Of a DNA stretch of 64,000 bases, positions 35,539 through 43,616 are shown piece by piece. Each line of letters starts with the position of its first letter. Position 1 is the first letter of the stretch. The notes under the pieces are model-generated. The model was not told the DNA's origin. It saw only the letters and a list, made by a program, of their open reading frames with translations, and searched no databases. Source of the stretch: Saccharothrix sp. NRRL B-16314 (lineage in GTDB: Bacteria > Actinomycetota > Actinomycetes > Mycobacteriales > Pseudonocardiaceae); assembly GCF_000716595.1 (NCBI RefSeq), contig NZ_JNXC01000001.1, positions 248,001-312,000 of the forward strand, read 5' to 3'. The translations under genes were made by a program, and so were the position numbers.

Positions 35539-36189
35539 TCAGCCCTCCGGCTCGACGTCCAGTCCGTGCTCGATCGCGTACCGCGCCAGCTCGACGCGGT
35601 TGTGCAGTTGAAGCTTGCGCAGGGTGGACTGCACGTGGTTCTCCACCGTCCGGTGCGAGATGACCAGCCGGTTCGCGATCTGCCGCGCCGTCAGCCCCTT
35701 CGCCACCAGCCGCAGCACCTCGGTCTCCCGCTCGGTGAGCTGCGGCTTGTCCTCGTCCGGCGTGGCGGCCATCCGCCGGTACTCGCCGAGCACCAGCCCG
35801 GCCAGGCCGGCGGTGAACACCGCGTCACCGGCCGCCGTCCGGTTCACCGCCTCCACCAGCTCCTCGGCCGACGCCGACTTCACCAGGTAGCCGGACGCGC
35901 CCGCCTTCACCGCCTCCAGCACGTCGCTGTGCTCACCGCTGGCCGACAGCACCAGCACCCTGGTGCCCTCCAGCGCGCCGGTGATCATCGTGGTCGCCTC
36001 GACCCCCGTGGTCTCACCGAGGTTCAGGTCCATCAGCACCACGTCCGGCCGCACCGCGCGGGCGATCCGCACCGCCGACGCGGCGTCACCGGCCGTCGCG
36101 ACGACCTCGAAGCCGCGTTCGGCCAAGTCGCGCGCGACACCGTCACGCCACAGTGGGTGGTCGTCCACCACCATCACGGAAACGCTCAT
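35539..36189 (-). CDS. LuxR-type (NarL family) response regulator
   Basis: 216 residues: receiver domain with VVDD (7-10) and the phospho-acceptor D54 in VVLMDLNLGETTG, then a LuxR helix-turn-helix (about 148-205, LTERETEVLRLVAKGLTARQIANRLVISHRTVENHV). The ATG overlaps the kinase stop by 4 nt (ATGA), coupling the pair. Target genes unknown; the downstream DUF1707 gene is in the same operon. Confidence 0.94.
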   Translation of the reverse strand: MSVSVMVVDDHPLWRDGVARDLAERGFEVVATAGDAASAVRIARAVRPDVVLMDLNLGETTGVEATTMITGALEGTRVLVLSASGEHSDVLEAVKAGASGYLVKSASAEELVEAVNRTAAGDAVFTAGLAGLVLGEYRRMAATPDEDKPQLTERETEVLRLVAKGLTARQIANRLVISHRTVENHVQSTLRKLQLHNRVELARYAIEHGLDVEPEG

Positions 36190-37328
36190 CGGTAGACCCG
36201 CACCTCCCACTCGGTGCCCTCCCCCGGCCCCGTTTGCAGCTCCAGGGTCCCACGAAGCGCCTCCACCCGGCCCCGGATGGACTGGGCGACACCCATTCGC
36301 CCTTCCGCCTCGGCGGACGCGAGCCGACCGTCGGGGATGCCGGGGCCGTCGTCGCGGATGCTCAGCACGACCTCTTCGCCGAGGTCTTCGAGCAGCACCC
36401 ACGCCCGCGCGTCCGCTCCCGCGTGCTTGTCCACGTTGGACAAAGCCTCCCGCACGACGGCGGTCAGCTCGAACGCCGTCGCGGCCGGCAGCATCACCTG
36501 CGTGGCCGGCGTGGACACCTGGACCCGGGGGGTGGCGAGCAGTTGCAGCGCCGGCCGCAGGTCCGCGTCGCCGTCCACAGTGGACTCGGTCGGCGCGGCG
36601 GCCACCAGCGACCGCAGCGCCACCTCCTGCTCACCGGCCAGCTCGGCGAGTTCCGCCGCCTCACCGCCGAGCTCGCTACCGCGCTTGCGCACCCGCGCCA
36701 GCACCTGCAGCACACCGTCGTGAATGGACCGGGCCAGCCGTTCCCGCTCCGCCGTCGCCGCCTCGGTCCGCAACGCCTGCGCCAACCGCACCGCCGAACG
36801 ACGCGCCGTGGTCGACGCCATGCCGACCACGAAACCCGCGGCGGTCAGCAGCACCACGTCCCGCACCAGGTCGACGGTGAGCCCGGCGCGGTTGAGGTAC
36901 GTGCTCAACCCCACCGCGAACCCGGACAGCGCGCCCGCGACCTGCCCGCCGAGCGCACCCGCCGCCACCGGCGGCCCGGCCGCCCAGATGGTGGTGATCA
37001 GCGGGACGTTGAAGAGGAACTGGGAGTCCGTCATGATCAACGGCGACAGGGACATCAGCCCGCACGCCACCAGCAGGTCCGCGACCACGACCCACGGCCG
37101 CCGCCCGCTCTCCCGGCTGTAGGCGTGGACGGTGAACGCCGACCACAGGACCATCGCCCCGACCGCCGACCACGCGAGCCACTCGCGCTCGTAGTCGTCG
37201 CGCTGGACCAGGACGTTCCCCAGGGCGAACAGGAACGTCACTATGCGTAGAGCAACCGTTCCCCGCCAGAGGTGCGCGACCGGGTCCTCCATCACCGATG
37301 GAGCCTGATCGGTTGGCTTTGTGTGCAC
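36186..37328 (-). CDS. Sensor histidine kinase of the NarL/DesK type (MacS-like)
   Basis: 380 residues: five to six membrane helices in the first 170 residues, a coiled-coil linker and the HisKA_3-like dimerisation segment ERERLARSIHDGVLQVLARV (His at about 203). An HATPase domain follows with VREALSNVDKHAG (N box), IRDDGPGIP (G1) and GRMGVAQSIRGRV (G2). MacS-type kinases share this layout. I favour GTG 37328 because GAAGGGAG lies six bases upstream; a GTG 18 nt earlier also fits. Signal unknown. Confidence 0.9.
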   Translation of the reverse strand: MHTKPTDQAPSVMEDPVAHLWRGTVALRIVTFLFALGNVLVQRDDYEREWLAWSAVGAMVLWSAFTVHAYSRESGRRPWVVVADLLVACGLMSLSPLIMTDSQFLFNVPLITTIWAAGPPVAAGALGGQVAGALSGFAVGLSTYLNRAGLTVDLVRDVVLLTAAGFVVGMASTTARRSAVRLAQALRTEAATAERERLARSIHDGVLQVLARVRKRGSELGGEAAELAELAGEQEVALRSLVAAAPTESTVDGDADLRPALQLLATPRVQVSTPATQVMLPAATAFELTAVVREALSNVDKHAGADARAWVLLEDLGEEVVLSIRDDGPGIPDGRLASAEAEGRMGVAQSIRGRVEALRGTLELQTGPGEGTEWEVRVYR

Positions 37329-37429
37329 AGTGTGCTCCCTTCGCACCCAATCTTGCCGTGTCCGAGTGGCGTGGCTAACCCCCAGGTGGCCGTCTGTTCC
37401 GACATCGACATCTGTGGAAGGCTGACGGA

Positions 37430-37483
37430 GGTCACGGAGCGTGACCTCGGGGGAGGGGACGCTCGCAGGCTGCTGCTGGCGAG
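37430..37483 (+). other. Two hairpins in the leader of the diguanylate cyclase gene
   Basis: GGTCACG-GAG-CGTGACC (37430-37446) is a perfect 7-bp hairpin, and CTCGC/GCGAG (37462-37483) pairs around a 12-nt loop just ahead of the ribosome-binding site. They could form a regulatory leader, but no known riboswitch consensus was recognised. Confidence 0.3.
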
Positions 37484-37495
37484 GGAGGGCTCAGC

Positions 37496-38692
37496 GTGCG
37501 CCGCTGGCCACTGTGGACGCTCAAGCGGTCCGCGCTGGTCTACTGGCTGCTCGTCGACCTCGGCGCACTGGCCGTCGTCGTCTTCGCGATCGTGTCGTCA
37601 CCCCAGCCGACACCGGCTGAGATCGGCCGGTTCGCGGCCGTCGCGGGCACCGCCGGCGCCGTGATCATCGGCAGTTCGATCTACAGCCACCGGGTGGGCG
37701 AGCCCGAGCGGAACCCGTGGGCCGCGCACCTCTGCTACCTGACCGCGGGCCTGGTGGCGTTGCCGAGCAACCTGCTCGTGCTGCTGCTCTTCGGCCCCGC
37801 GCTGCACGGCGTGCTGGCGCAACGCCCCGAGTCGCACCGCTGGGTGTTCACCCTCTCCGCGACCGCGCTGGCCGTGTTCAGCACCCGCTACGTCATCGGC
37901 TGGGCCCAGCCGAGCACGGACCTGGCGGTCATGGTGCTCGGCGCGACGGTGCTGCTGGTGGTCCGGGCGGGCGTGATCGCGCTCGGCCTGAAGCTGCGCA
38001 ACCCGAGCGCGCCCGGCGAGGAGGTCGTCGGCGAGCCGATCGACGTCGTGCTGGGCATCGTCGCGGTGAGCATCGGCGGCCTGATGGGCTTCTCCTCCGC
38101 CACCACCGCGGTCCACGCGCTGATGGCCGGGCCGCCGCTGGCCCTGCTGGAACGCGCCGCGCAGCTGCCGCACTGGCGGCGTTCCGCGCAGCGCGACGCG
38201 AAGACCGGCCTGGCCAACGCCGTGCACTGGGACGGCCGCGCGCGGTACGAGCTGTCGAAGGCGCGGACCCGCAGCCGGCCGATGGCCGTGATGCTGCTCG
38301 ACCTCGACCACTTCAAGCGGGTGAACGACGAGGTCGGCCACCTCGCGGGCGACTCGGCGCTGAGCGCGGTGGCGCTGCTGCTCACCAACACCGTCCGCAG
38401 CGGCGACCTGGTCGGGCGGTTCGGCGGTGAGGAGTTCGTCGTGCTGCTGCCCGACGCGGAACCGGCCATCGCGCGTTCCGTGGCGCAACGCGTGCGGCAC
38501 GCCGTGGCCGACCTGGCCGTGCCCACGGTCGGCACGGACGGCAGGGAACACCTGCTCACGGGGCTGACGGTGAGCATCGGCGTGGCCACCACCCAGCGGT
38601 TCGGCTACGAGCTGCCGGACCTGCTGGTCGCGGCCGACGCCGCGCTGCTCGCCGCCAAGGGCTACGGCCGCAACCTGGTCGAGATGGCCTGA
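37496..38692 (+). CDS. Membrane diguanylate cyclase (GGDEF)
   Basis: 398 residues. About six membrane helices (residues 12-210) are followed by a complete GGDEF domain: DLDHFKRVNDEVGHLAGDSAL, GGEEF at 310-314, and the inhibitory I-site RSGD five residues before it (RSGDLVGRF then GGEEF). Intact A- and I-sites predict an active, product-inhibited c-di-GMP synthase. In actinomycetes c-di-GMP controls development through BldD. The GTG start has GGGAGGG seven bases upstream. It converges on the AI-2E gene with almost no gap. Confidence 0.93.
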   Translation: MRRWPLWTLKRSALVYWLLVDLGALAVVVFAIVSSPQPTPAEIGRFAAVAGTAGAVIIGSSIYSHRVGEPERNPWAAHLCYLTAGLVALPSNLLVLLLFGPALHGVLAQRPESHRWVFTLSATALAVFSTRYVIGWAQPSTDLAVMVLGATVLLVVRAGVIALGLKLRNPSAPGEEVVGEPIDVVLGIVAVSIGGLMGFSSATTAVHALMAGPPLALLERAAQLPHWRRSAQRDAKTGLANAVHWDGRARYELSKARTRSRPMAVMLLDLDHFKRVNDEVGHLAGDSALSAVALLLTNTVRSGDLVGRFGGEEFVVLLPDAEPAIARSVAQRVRHAVADLAVPTVGTDGREHLLTGLTVSIGVATTQRFGYELPDLLVAADAALLAAKGYGRNLVEMA

Positions 38693-38693
38693 C

Positions 38694-39887
38694 CTACTGC
38701 TTCCCGCTGTGGTCCGAGTCGGGTTCCTCCCGGTCGTCGACGTCCTCGACCCGTTCACCGCCGGTGTCCACGGGACCGCTCTCCTGCGGTTCGAGGACGT
38801 CGACCTGGCGCGGCTCGACGGCCCGGTCCGACTCCGACAGCAACGACCTGATCCCCGAGTTCAGCACCGCCAGCAGCGGCACGGACAGCAACGCGCCCGC
38901 GATGCCGCTGACGACCAAGCCGGCGGTGATCGCCAGCACCACCGCCAACGGGTGCAGCTTCACCGCGCGTCCCAGCAGCAGCGGTTGCAGCACGTGGCTC
39001 TCCAGCTGCATCACCCCGATGAGCACCGCCAGGATGATCAACGCCTCCAGTGGCCCGTTGGCCACCAGCGCCACCAGCACCGCCACCGCGCCGGTGATCA
39101 CCGCGCCCACGATCGGGATGAACGCGCCGAGGAAGACCAGCGCCGACAGCGGCACCACCAGCGGGACGTCCACGATCCACAGGCCGATGCCCACGCCGAC
39201 CGCGTCCACCACCGCGACCAGCGCCGTTGCGCGCACGTACGACACGAGCGAGGAGAACCCGCGCCGCCCCGCCACGTCGGCCCGCTCGCGCACGTCGCGC
39301 GGCACGATCCGGATCATGAACTTCCAGATCCCGTCGCCGTCGTGCAGGAAGAAGATGAGCGTGAAGAGCGCGAGGATGAACCCGGTCAGCAGCTCGCCGA
39401 CGGTGGCGGCCGTGGTGAGCGCGCCGGACGTGATCTCGGACTGGTTCTCCTTGACCGTCTCGACGACCTTGTCGAGGTACTGCTGGAGCTGGAGGTCGCT
39501 CAGGTGCAGCGGGCCGTCCTTGAGCCAGCCGCGGATCGTGTCGAGGCTCGCGCTGACCTGCTCCTGCAGCTGCGGCAGGCCCTTGGAGAACTCGGTGATG
39601 ACGAACGTGAGCACACCGCCGACGACCGCGATGCCGCCGACCAGCACCACGCCCGTGGCCAGCCCGCGCGGCATGCCGGACCGGGTCAGCTGCGAGACCG
39701 CCGGCGACAGCAACGCCGCCAGCAACAGCGCCACCCCGGTCGGGATGACGATCGTGGCCAGGAACCCGACCACCTGGAACACCACGTAGAGGGCGGCGAC
39801 CACCGCCACGAACCGCCAGCTCAACGCCGCTGACACCCGCAGCAGTCGCGGCACCCTCTTGCCGATCTCCGCTTCCGTCCCCGTCAC
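38694..39887 (-). CDS. AI-2E (PerM/TqsA-like) family transporter
   Basis: 397 residues with eight predicted membrane helices and the family's cytosolic amphipathic region (LPQLQEQVSASLDTIRGWL). VFLGAFIPIVGAVITGAVAVLVALV and VLQPLLLGRAVKLHPLAVVLAI are the conserved C-terminal blocks. Relatives export autoinducer-2 or act as cation/proton antiporters; the substrate is unknown. The tail is acidic (VEDVDDREEPDSDHS). The GTG at 39887 follows TACCGT (39895-39900) by 7 nt, a leaderless start; longer in-frame versions extend into the divergent gene. Confidence 0.9.
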   Translation of the reverse strand: MTGTEAEIGKRVPRLLRVSAALSWRFVAVVAALYVVFQVVGFLATIVIPTGVALLLAALLSPAVSQLTRSGMPRGLATGVVLVGGIAVVGGVLTFVITEFSKGLPQLQEQVSASLDTIRGWLKDGPLHLSDLQLQQYLDKVVETVKENQSEITSGALTTAATVGELLTGFILALFTLIFFLHDGDGIWKFMIRIVPRDVRERADVAGRRGFSSLVSYVRATALVAVVDAVGVGIGLWIVDVPLVVPLSALVFLGAFIPIVGAVITGAVAVLVALVANGPLEALIILAVLIGVMQLESHVLQPLLLGRAVKLHPLAVVLAITAGLVVSGIAGALLSVPLLAVLNSGIRSLLSESDRAVEPRQVDVLEPQESGPVDTGGERVEDVDDREEPDSDHSGKQ

Positions 39888-40027
39888 GCCGATCACGGTA
39901 GCCCGCACCGACCGCGAGAGTGTGCTGGTCGGACATGGCGGGTGTCGCGTCGGGGCATGTCGAACCACACGTTTCGGCTTCCGGCAAACCCTGGCGCGAC
40001 CCACGCCACGAGTGATCGGATCGCACC

Positions 40028-42394
40028 GTGACCGCCGACGACCCCGCCAACACCGCCGCGACCGTCGACGCCGAGCCCGCCGCAGCCGCCGAGCCCGCAG
40101 ACATCGCCAAGCCCGCAGACACCCCCGTTGCGGTCGAACCCGCCCGGATCGCCGCCGCCACCGCCCCGTCCGCCGCCACCGCCCCGTCCGCCACCACCAG
40201 ACGAGCCGCCGCCACCCCTCGGAGCGTCGAAGACGCCGTGCGCGCCGCGTTCGCCGCCGGACGCCCGCTGCGGTTCGACCCGAAGGCACCCAAGCGCGAG
40301 CGCACCGTCCGGGGCGAACTCCTGTCGTCCCTCCTCGCCGACGGCCCCCGGAACGCCGCCCTCCGCCTGGTCGGCGCGAACGTCGTCGGCCTGTTCGCGG
40401 TCGAGGGTGCTCGGGTCGAGCACGTGATCGACTTCCTCGACTGCACCTTCGAACGGCCACCGGACCTCCGGATGGCACGCCTGATCGGCCTGCGGATGCG
40501 CGGCTGCAAGGTGCCCGGCCTGTGGGGTCGGAACCTGCGCGTCGCCAGCGACCTGGTGCTGGAGGCCGGTTTCACCAGCGACGGCGTGGTCGACCTGACC
40601 GACGCCACGGTCGACGGCACGTTCCGGCTGGCCGGCGCCGTGCTGCGGAGCAAGGGCGGCGACCACGCCCTGCTCGCCGCCCGCATCCGGCTGTCCGGCT
40701 CCCTCCAGGCCATCGCGCTGCGCGCGGGCGGTGAGGTGCGGTTGCGCGGCGCGAACGTCGGCGGGAACGTGCACCTCGGCGGCGCGCGCCTGCTCAACGC
40801 CGGCCAGAACGCCCTCGACGCCACCGGCGCCACCATCGCGGGCAACCTGTTCTGCGACGCCGAGGGCGGCCGGTTCACCGCCGAGGGCCGCATCCTGCTC
40901 GACGGCGCGCGCGTCGGTGGCAGCGTCGTGTTCTCCGGCGCCCGCCTGCACGCCAGCGTGGTCGACCGCCCGGTCCTGGTGATCCCGCGCGGCACGGCCG
41001 ACGAGGCCGCCGCGCTCGTCGCCGACCGCCTCCGGGTCGACGGCAACGTGGAACTGGACGACGGCTTCACCTCGTCCGGCACGGTCCGCCTGCCCAACGC
41101 CGACATCGGCGGCTACCTGCGGCTGTCCGGCGCGGTGATCGGCCGGAAGGACGTGGTGCGGGAGCAGACCGATCACACCGGCGACCAGCGCATCCCGGTG
41201 GCCCTGCACGCCGACGGCATCCGGGTGCGGGGCGACCTCGAAGCGCGCGGCGCGGTCGACGGCGGCTTCAAGGGCGACGGCGAACGCGACTCCGCCCTGT
41301 GCGCGTACGGGCAGGTGCGCCTGGTGGACGCGCACGTGCGGGGCAGCGCGTCGCTCTCCGGCGTCCAGCTGCACGGCCCCGGCATCGACGTCCTGTTCGC
41401 CGACCGCCTCCGGGTCGGCGGCACCCTGTTCCTCCGCGACCTGCGCGCCCGCGGCTCACTGCGCCTCCAGAACGCCGAGATCGGCTCCACCCTCGACTGC
41501 TCCGGCGCGTCCCTGCTCGCACCGCGCCGCCGCCCGGACGGCACCGTGAAACCGTCGCTGGACGCCCGCGTCGCCACCATCGGCAAGGACTTCCTGTGCA
41601 GCCACGGCTTCACCGCCGTCGGCGGCGTGCGGACCAGGCTGGCCGAGGTCGGCAAGATGGCCACGTTCGCCGGTGCCCGGCTGGGCGGTCCGGGCAGCGA
41701 CATCGCGCTGAACGCCTACGGGCTCACGGTGAGCCAGCTCGTGCTGCGGCTGTCCGAGGACCGCACCCCGGTCGGCCGGGTCGTGCTGACCAGGGTGCGC
41801 GCGACGACGGTGCTGGACGGGCCGGGCCTGTGGGCCGCGACGGGCGGTGTGGACGTGGAGGACTTCACGTTCAGCTCGATCTCGTCCACGCCGCACGTCG
41901 GCGTGCGCACCCGGCTGCGGTGGCTGCGCGAGGTGCAGCCGGACTTCGCGCCGGGACCGTACGAGCAGCTGGCGGCGGTGTACCGGGACGGCGGCGAGGA
42001 GGAGCTGGCGCAGGCCGTGCAGCTGGAGAAGCAGCACCGGCGCTACTCGGAACTCGGTGTCGCGGGCCGGGTGTGGGGCTTCCTCCAGCGCTGGACGGTC
42101 GGCTACGGCTACCGGCCGTGGCTCGCGATCGCCTGGCTGGCCGCGTTCTGGCTGGCCGGCTCGGGGTGGTTCCTCGGCCACGAGATGCCGAAGCTGAACG
42201 AGGACGAGTCGCCGTCGTGGAACGCGTGGCTGCTGTCGATGGACCTGCTGATCCCGATCGTGGACCTCGGCCAGGACGGCAAGTGGCGGTTCAGCGGCGC
42301 CTCGCAGTGGATCTCCAGCACGCTGATCGCGGTGGGCTGGATCCTGGCGTCCACGGCCGCCGCCGGCGCGGCACGGGTGCTCAAGCGCGTCTGA
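40028..42394 (+). CDS. Large beta-helix membrane protein (bactofilin-like repeats, C-terminal helices)
   Basis: 788 residues. A disordered Ala/Pro-rich start (1-70) leads into about 20 short beta-turn repeats (residues 110-600) with the pattern hVxGxhxhxGAxhxxxGxxAL, for example VDGTFRLAGAVLRSKGGDHAL and IGGYLRLSGAVIG, likely a right-handed beta-helix. The region around 640-690 is helical (QLAAVYRDGGEEELAQAVQLEKQHR), and two or three transmembrane helices end the protein (about 700-788). Streptomyces homologs are labelled membrane-associated oxidoreductase, but I see no redox cofactor motif. Starts at GTG. Function unknown. Confidence 0.8.
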   Translation: MTADDPANTAATVDAEPAAAAEPADIAKPADTPVAVEPARIAAATAPSAATAPSATTRRAAATPRSVEDAVRAAFAAGRPLRFDPKAPKRERTVRGELLSSLLADGPRNAALRLVGANVVGLFAVEGARVEHVIDFLDCTFERPPDLRMARLIGLRMRGCKVPGLWGRNLRVASDLVLEAGFTSDGVVDLTDATVDGTFRLAGAVLRSKGGDHALLAARIRLSGSLQAIALRAGGEVRLRGANVGGNVHLGGARLLNAGQNALDATGATIAGNLFCDAEGGRFTAEGRILLDGARVGGSVVFSGARLHASVVDRPVLVIPRGTADEAAALVADRLRVDGNVELDDGFTSSGTVRLPNADIGGYLRLSGAVIGRKDVVREQTDHTGDQRIPVALHADGIRVRGDLEARGAVDGGFKGDGERDSALCAYGQVRLVDAHVRGSASLSGVQLHGPGIDVLFADRLRVGGTLFLRDLRARGSLRLQNAEIGSTLDCSGASLLAPRRRPDGTVKPSLDARVATIGKDFLCSHGFTAVGGVRTRLAEVGKMATFAGARLGGPGSDIALNAYGLTVSQLVLRLSEDRTPVGRVVLTRVRATTVLDGPGLWAATGGVDVEDFTFSSISSTPHVGVRTRLRWLREVQPDFAPGPYEQLAAVYRDGGEEELAQAVQLEKQHRRYSELGVAGRVWGFLQRWTVGYGYRPWLAIAWLAAFWLAGSGWFLGHEMPKLNEDESPSWNAWLLSMDLLIPIVDLGQDGKWRFSGASQWISSTLIAVGWILASTAAAGAARVLKRV

Positions 42395-42562
42395 TCACAC
42401 GCCGTGACGGTCGACAACACGGAGTGTTCGTCACACGATACGGCGAACAGGGCGGCGATCGAGTGCGCCGGCGACGCACCTACTGGCACGCTCTCGTCGT
42501 CGGCTTGATCACCGGATCACGTCGCCGGCGAAACCCAGGGCTTCCAGGCGGAGGTAGCAGCG

Positions 42563-43417
42563 ATGTCGCACGTCGACCAGCGAGAGGGATCGGGGGCGAG
42601 CCGCGTTCGGCGGCTGCTCTCCCGCGCCCTGCTGGTCGTCGGCGGCACGCTGGCCGGCTCCGCCGCCGCCTGGGCGCTGGCCGCGGCTCCGGCGTCGGCG
42701 CAGGAACCGGTCGACCAGGTCACCGGCACCACCTCGCTCACCGATGTCACGGTGGCGCGGCACAACCCGTTCGAGGCCACGCTCGACGAGGCCACCCGGA
42801 CGCCGGTCGGCCGAACCCCGGTCACGCTGGACCAGGTCGTGCCGGTCCCCGTCGGCGAAGCCGTGCGAGAGCTCGACACCACGATCCGCACCCCACGGGT
42901 GCGCGAATCCGGCCCGCCTGACATCGGCCGCGTCACCGGAGACCTCCGCGACGCCGTCGAGAACTTCGGCGGCTGGTTCCAGACGCGCACGTCCGAGCAG
43001 TCGACCACCGAAGCGGTGGCCGGCGGCGACTCGGCGCAGCGCGTCACCGAGGCCACCCCGGCCGCCACCGCCGCGCCGGTTCCCGCCGGTACCCCGGTGG
43101 TGCAAGGGGTGTCCCGCAAGGCCGGCCCGATGTGGCTGGACCTGACCCGGCAGGCGAACACCGCGCTGCCGGCCGACACCGGTTCGTCGCTGCCCGGCGG
43201 CCCCTCCGGAATGCCGTTGATGCCGTTCGCGCCGCTCGGCGCGCCGGTCCACTGCTCCTGCGGTGGCGACGCTTCCGGTTCCTCCGGCGGCGGCAACGGC
43301 CCGTTCTCGGCCGTCTCGACCGACCGTTTCGACGCCGCGGTGGCCAGGGCTCTGTTCCCCGCCACCGAGCGGAACGTCGTGGCACCGGGCAAGCAGCCCG
43401 GCACCACGCCCGACTGA
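42563..43417 (+). CDS. Secreted protein of unknown function (partner of the repeat protein?)
   Basis: 284 residues: twin-basic N-terminus (RVRRLLSRALL), signal peptide ending ASAQE (about 47), then a low-complexity extracellular protein with conserved-looking VTLDQVVPVPVGEAVRELD and a PVHCSCGGDASGSSGGG segment near 230. No enzyme motif. It lies 199 nt upstream of the chaplin-like gene on the same strand. Both are exported, Cys-poor and rich in small residues, so they may act together at the surface (inference). Confidence 0.65.
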   Translation: MSHVDQREGSGASRVRRLLSRALLVVGGTLAGSAAAWALAAAPASAQEPVDQVTGTTSLTDVTVARHNPFEATLDEATRTPVGRTPVTLDQVVPVPVGEAVRELDTTIRTPRVRESGPPDIGRVTGDLRDAVENFGGWFQTRTSEQSTTEAVAGGDSAQRVTEATPAATAAPVPAGTPVVQGVSRKAGPMWLDLTRQANTALPADTGSSLPGGPSGMPLMPFAPLGAPVHCSCGGDASGSSGGGNGPFSAVSTDRFDAAVARALFPATERNVVAPGKQPGTTPD

Positions 43418-43616
43418 CCACAGCGCGCGGTCCGCGGCAGCTCGTCCACGAGCTGACCCGGTGATCGACCGGCGCGCTGTTCGTCTGCGCTGCCTTCCCG
43501 GTCGACGTGCCGCGCCTTCCACGCCCCCCGATCAGGGTGGTCGTCCGTCTGTGACGCGGTTTCCGCGTCCGACCACCCCTCACCTCCCGCAAGGGACACC
43601 GAAAGAAGGAGAACTC

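Noticed and set aside
37380..37495. c-di-GMP (GEMM) riboswitch before the cyclase gene
   Set aside because: Two hairpins exist but the conserved GEMM core was not found.
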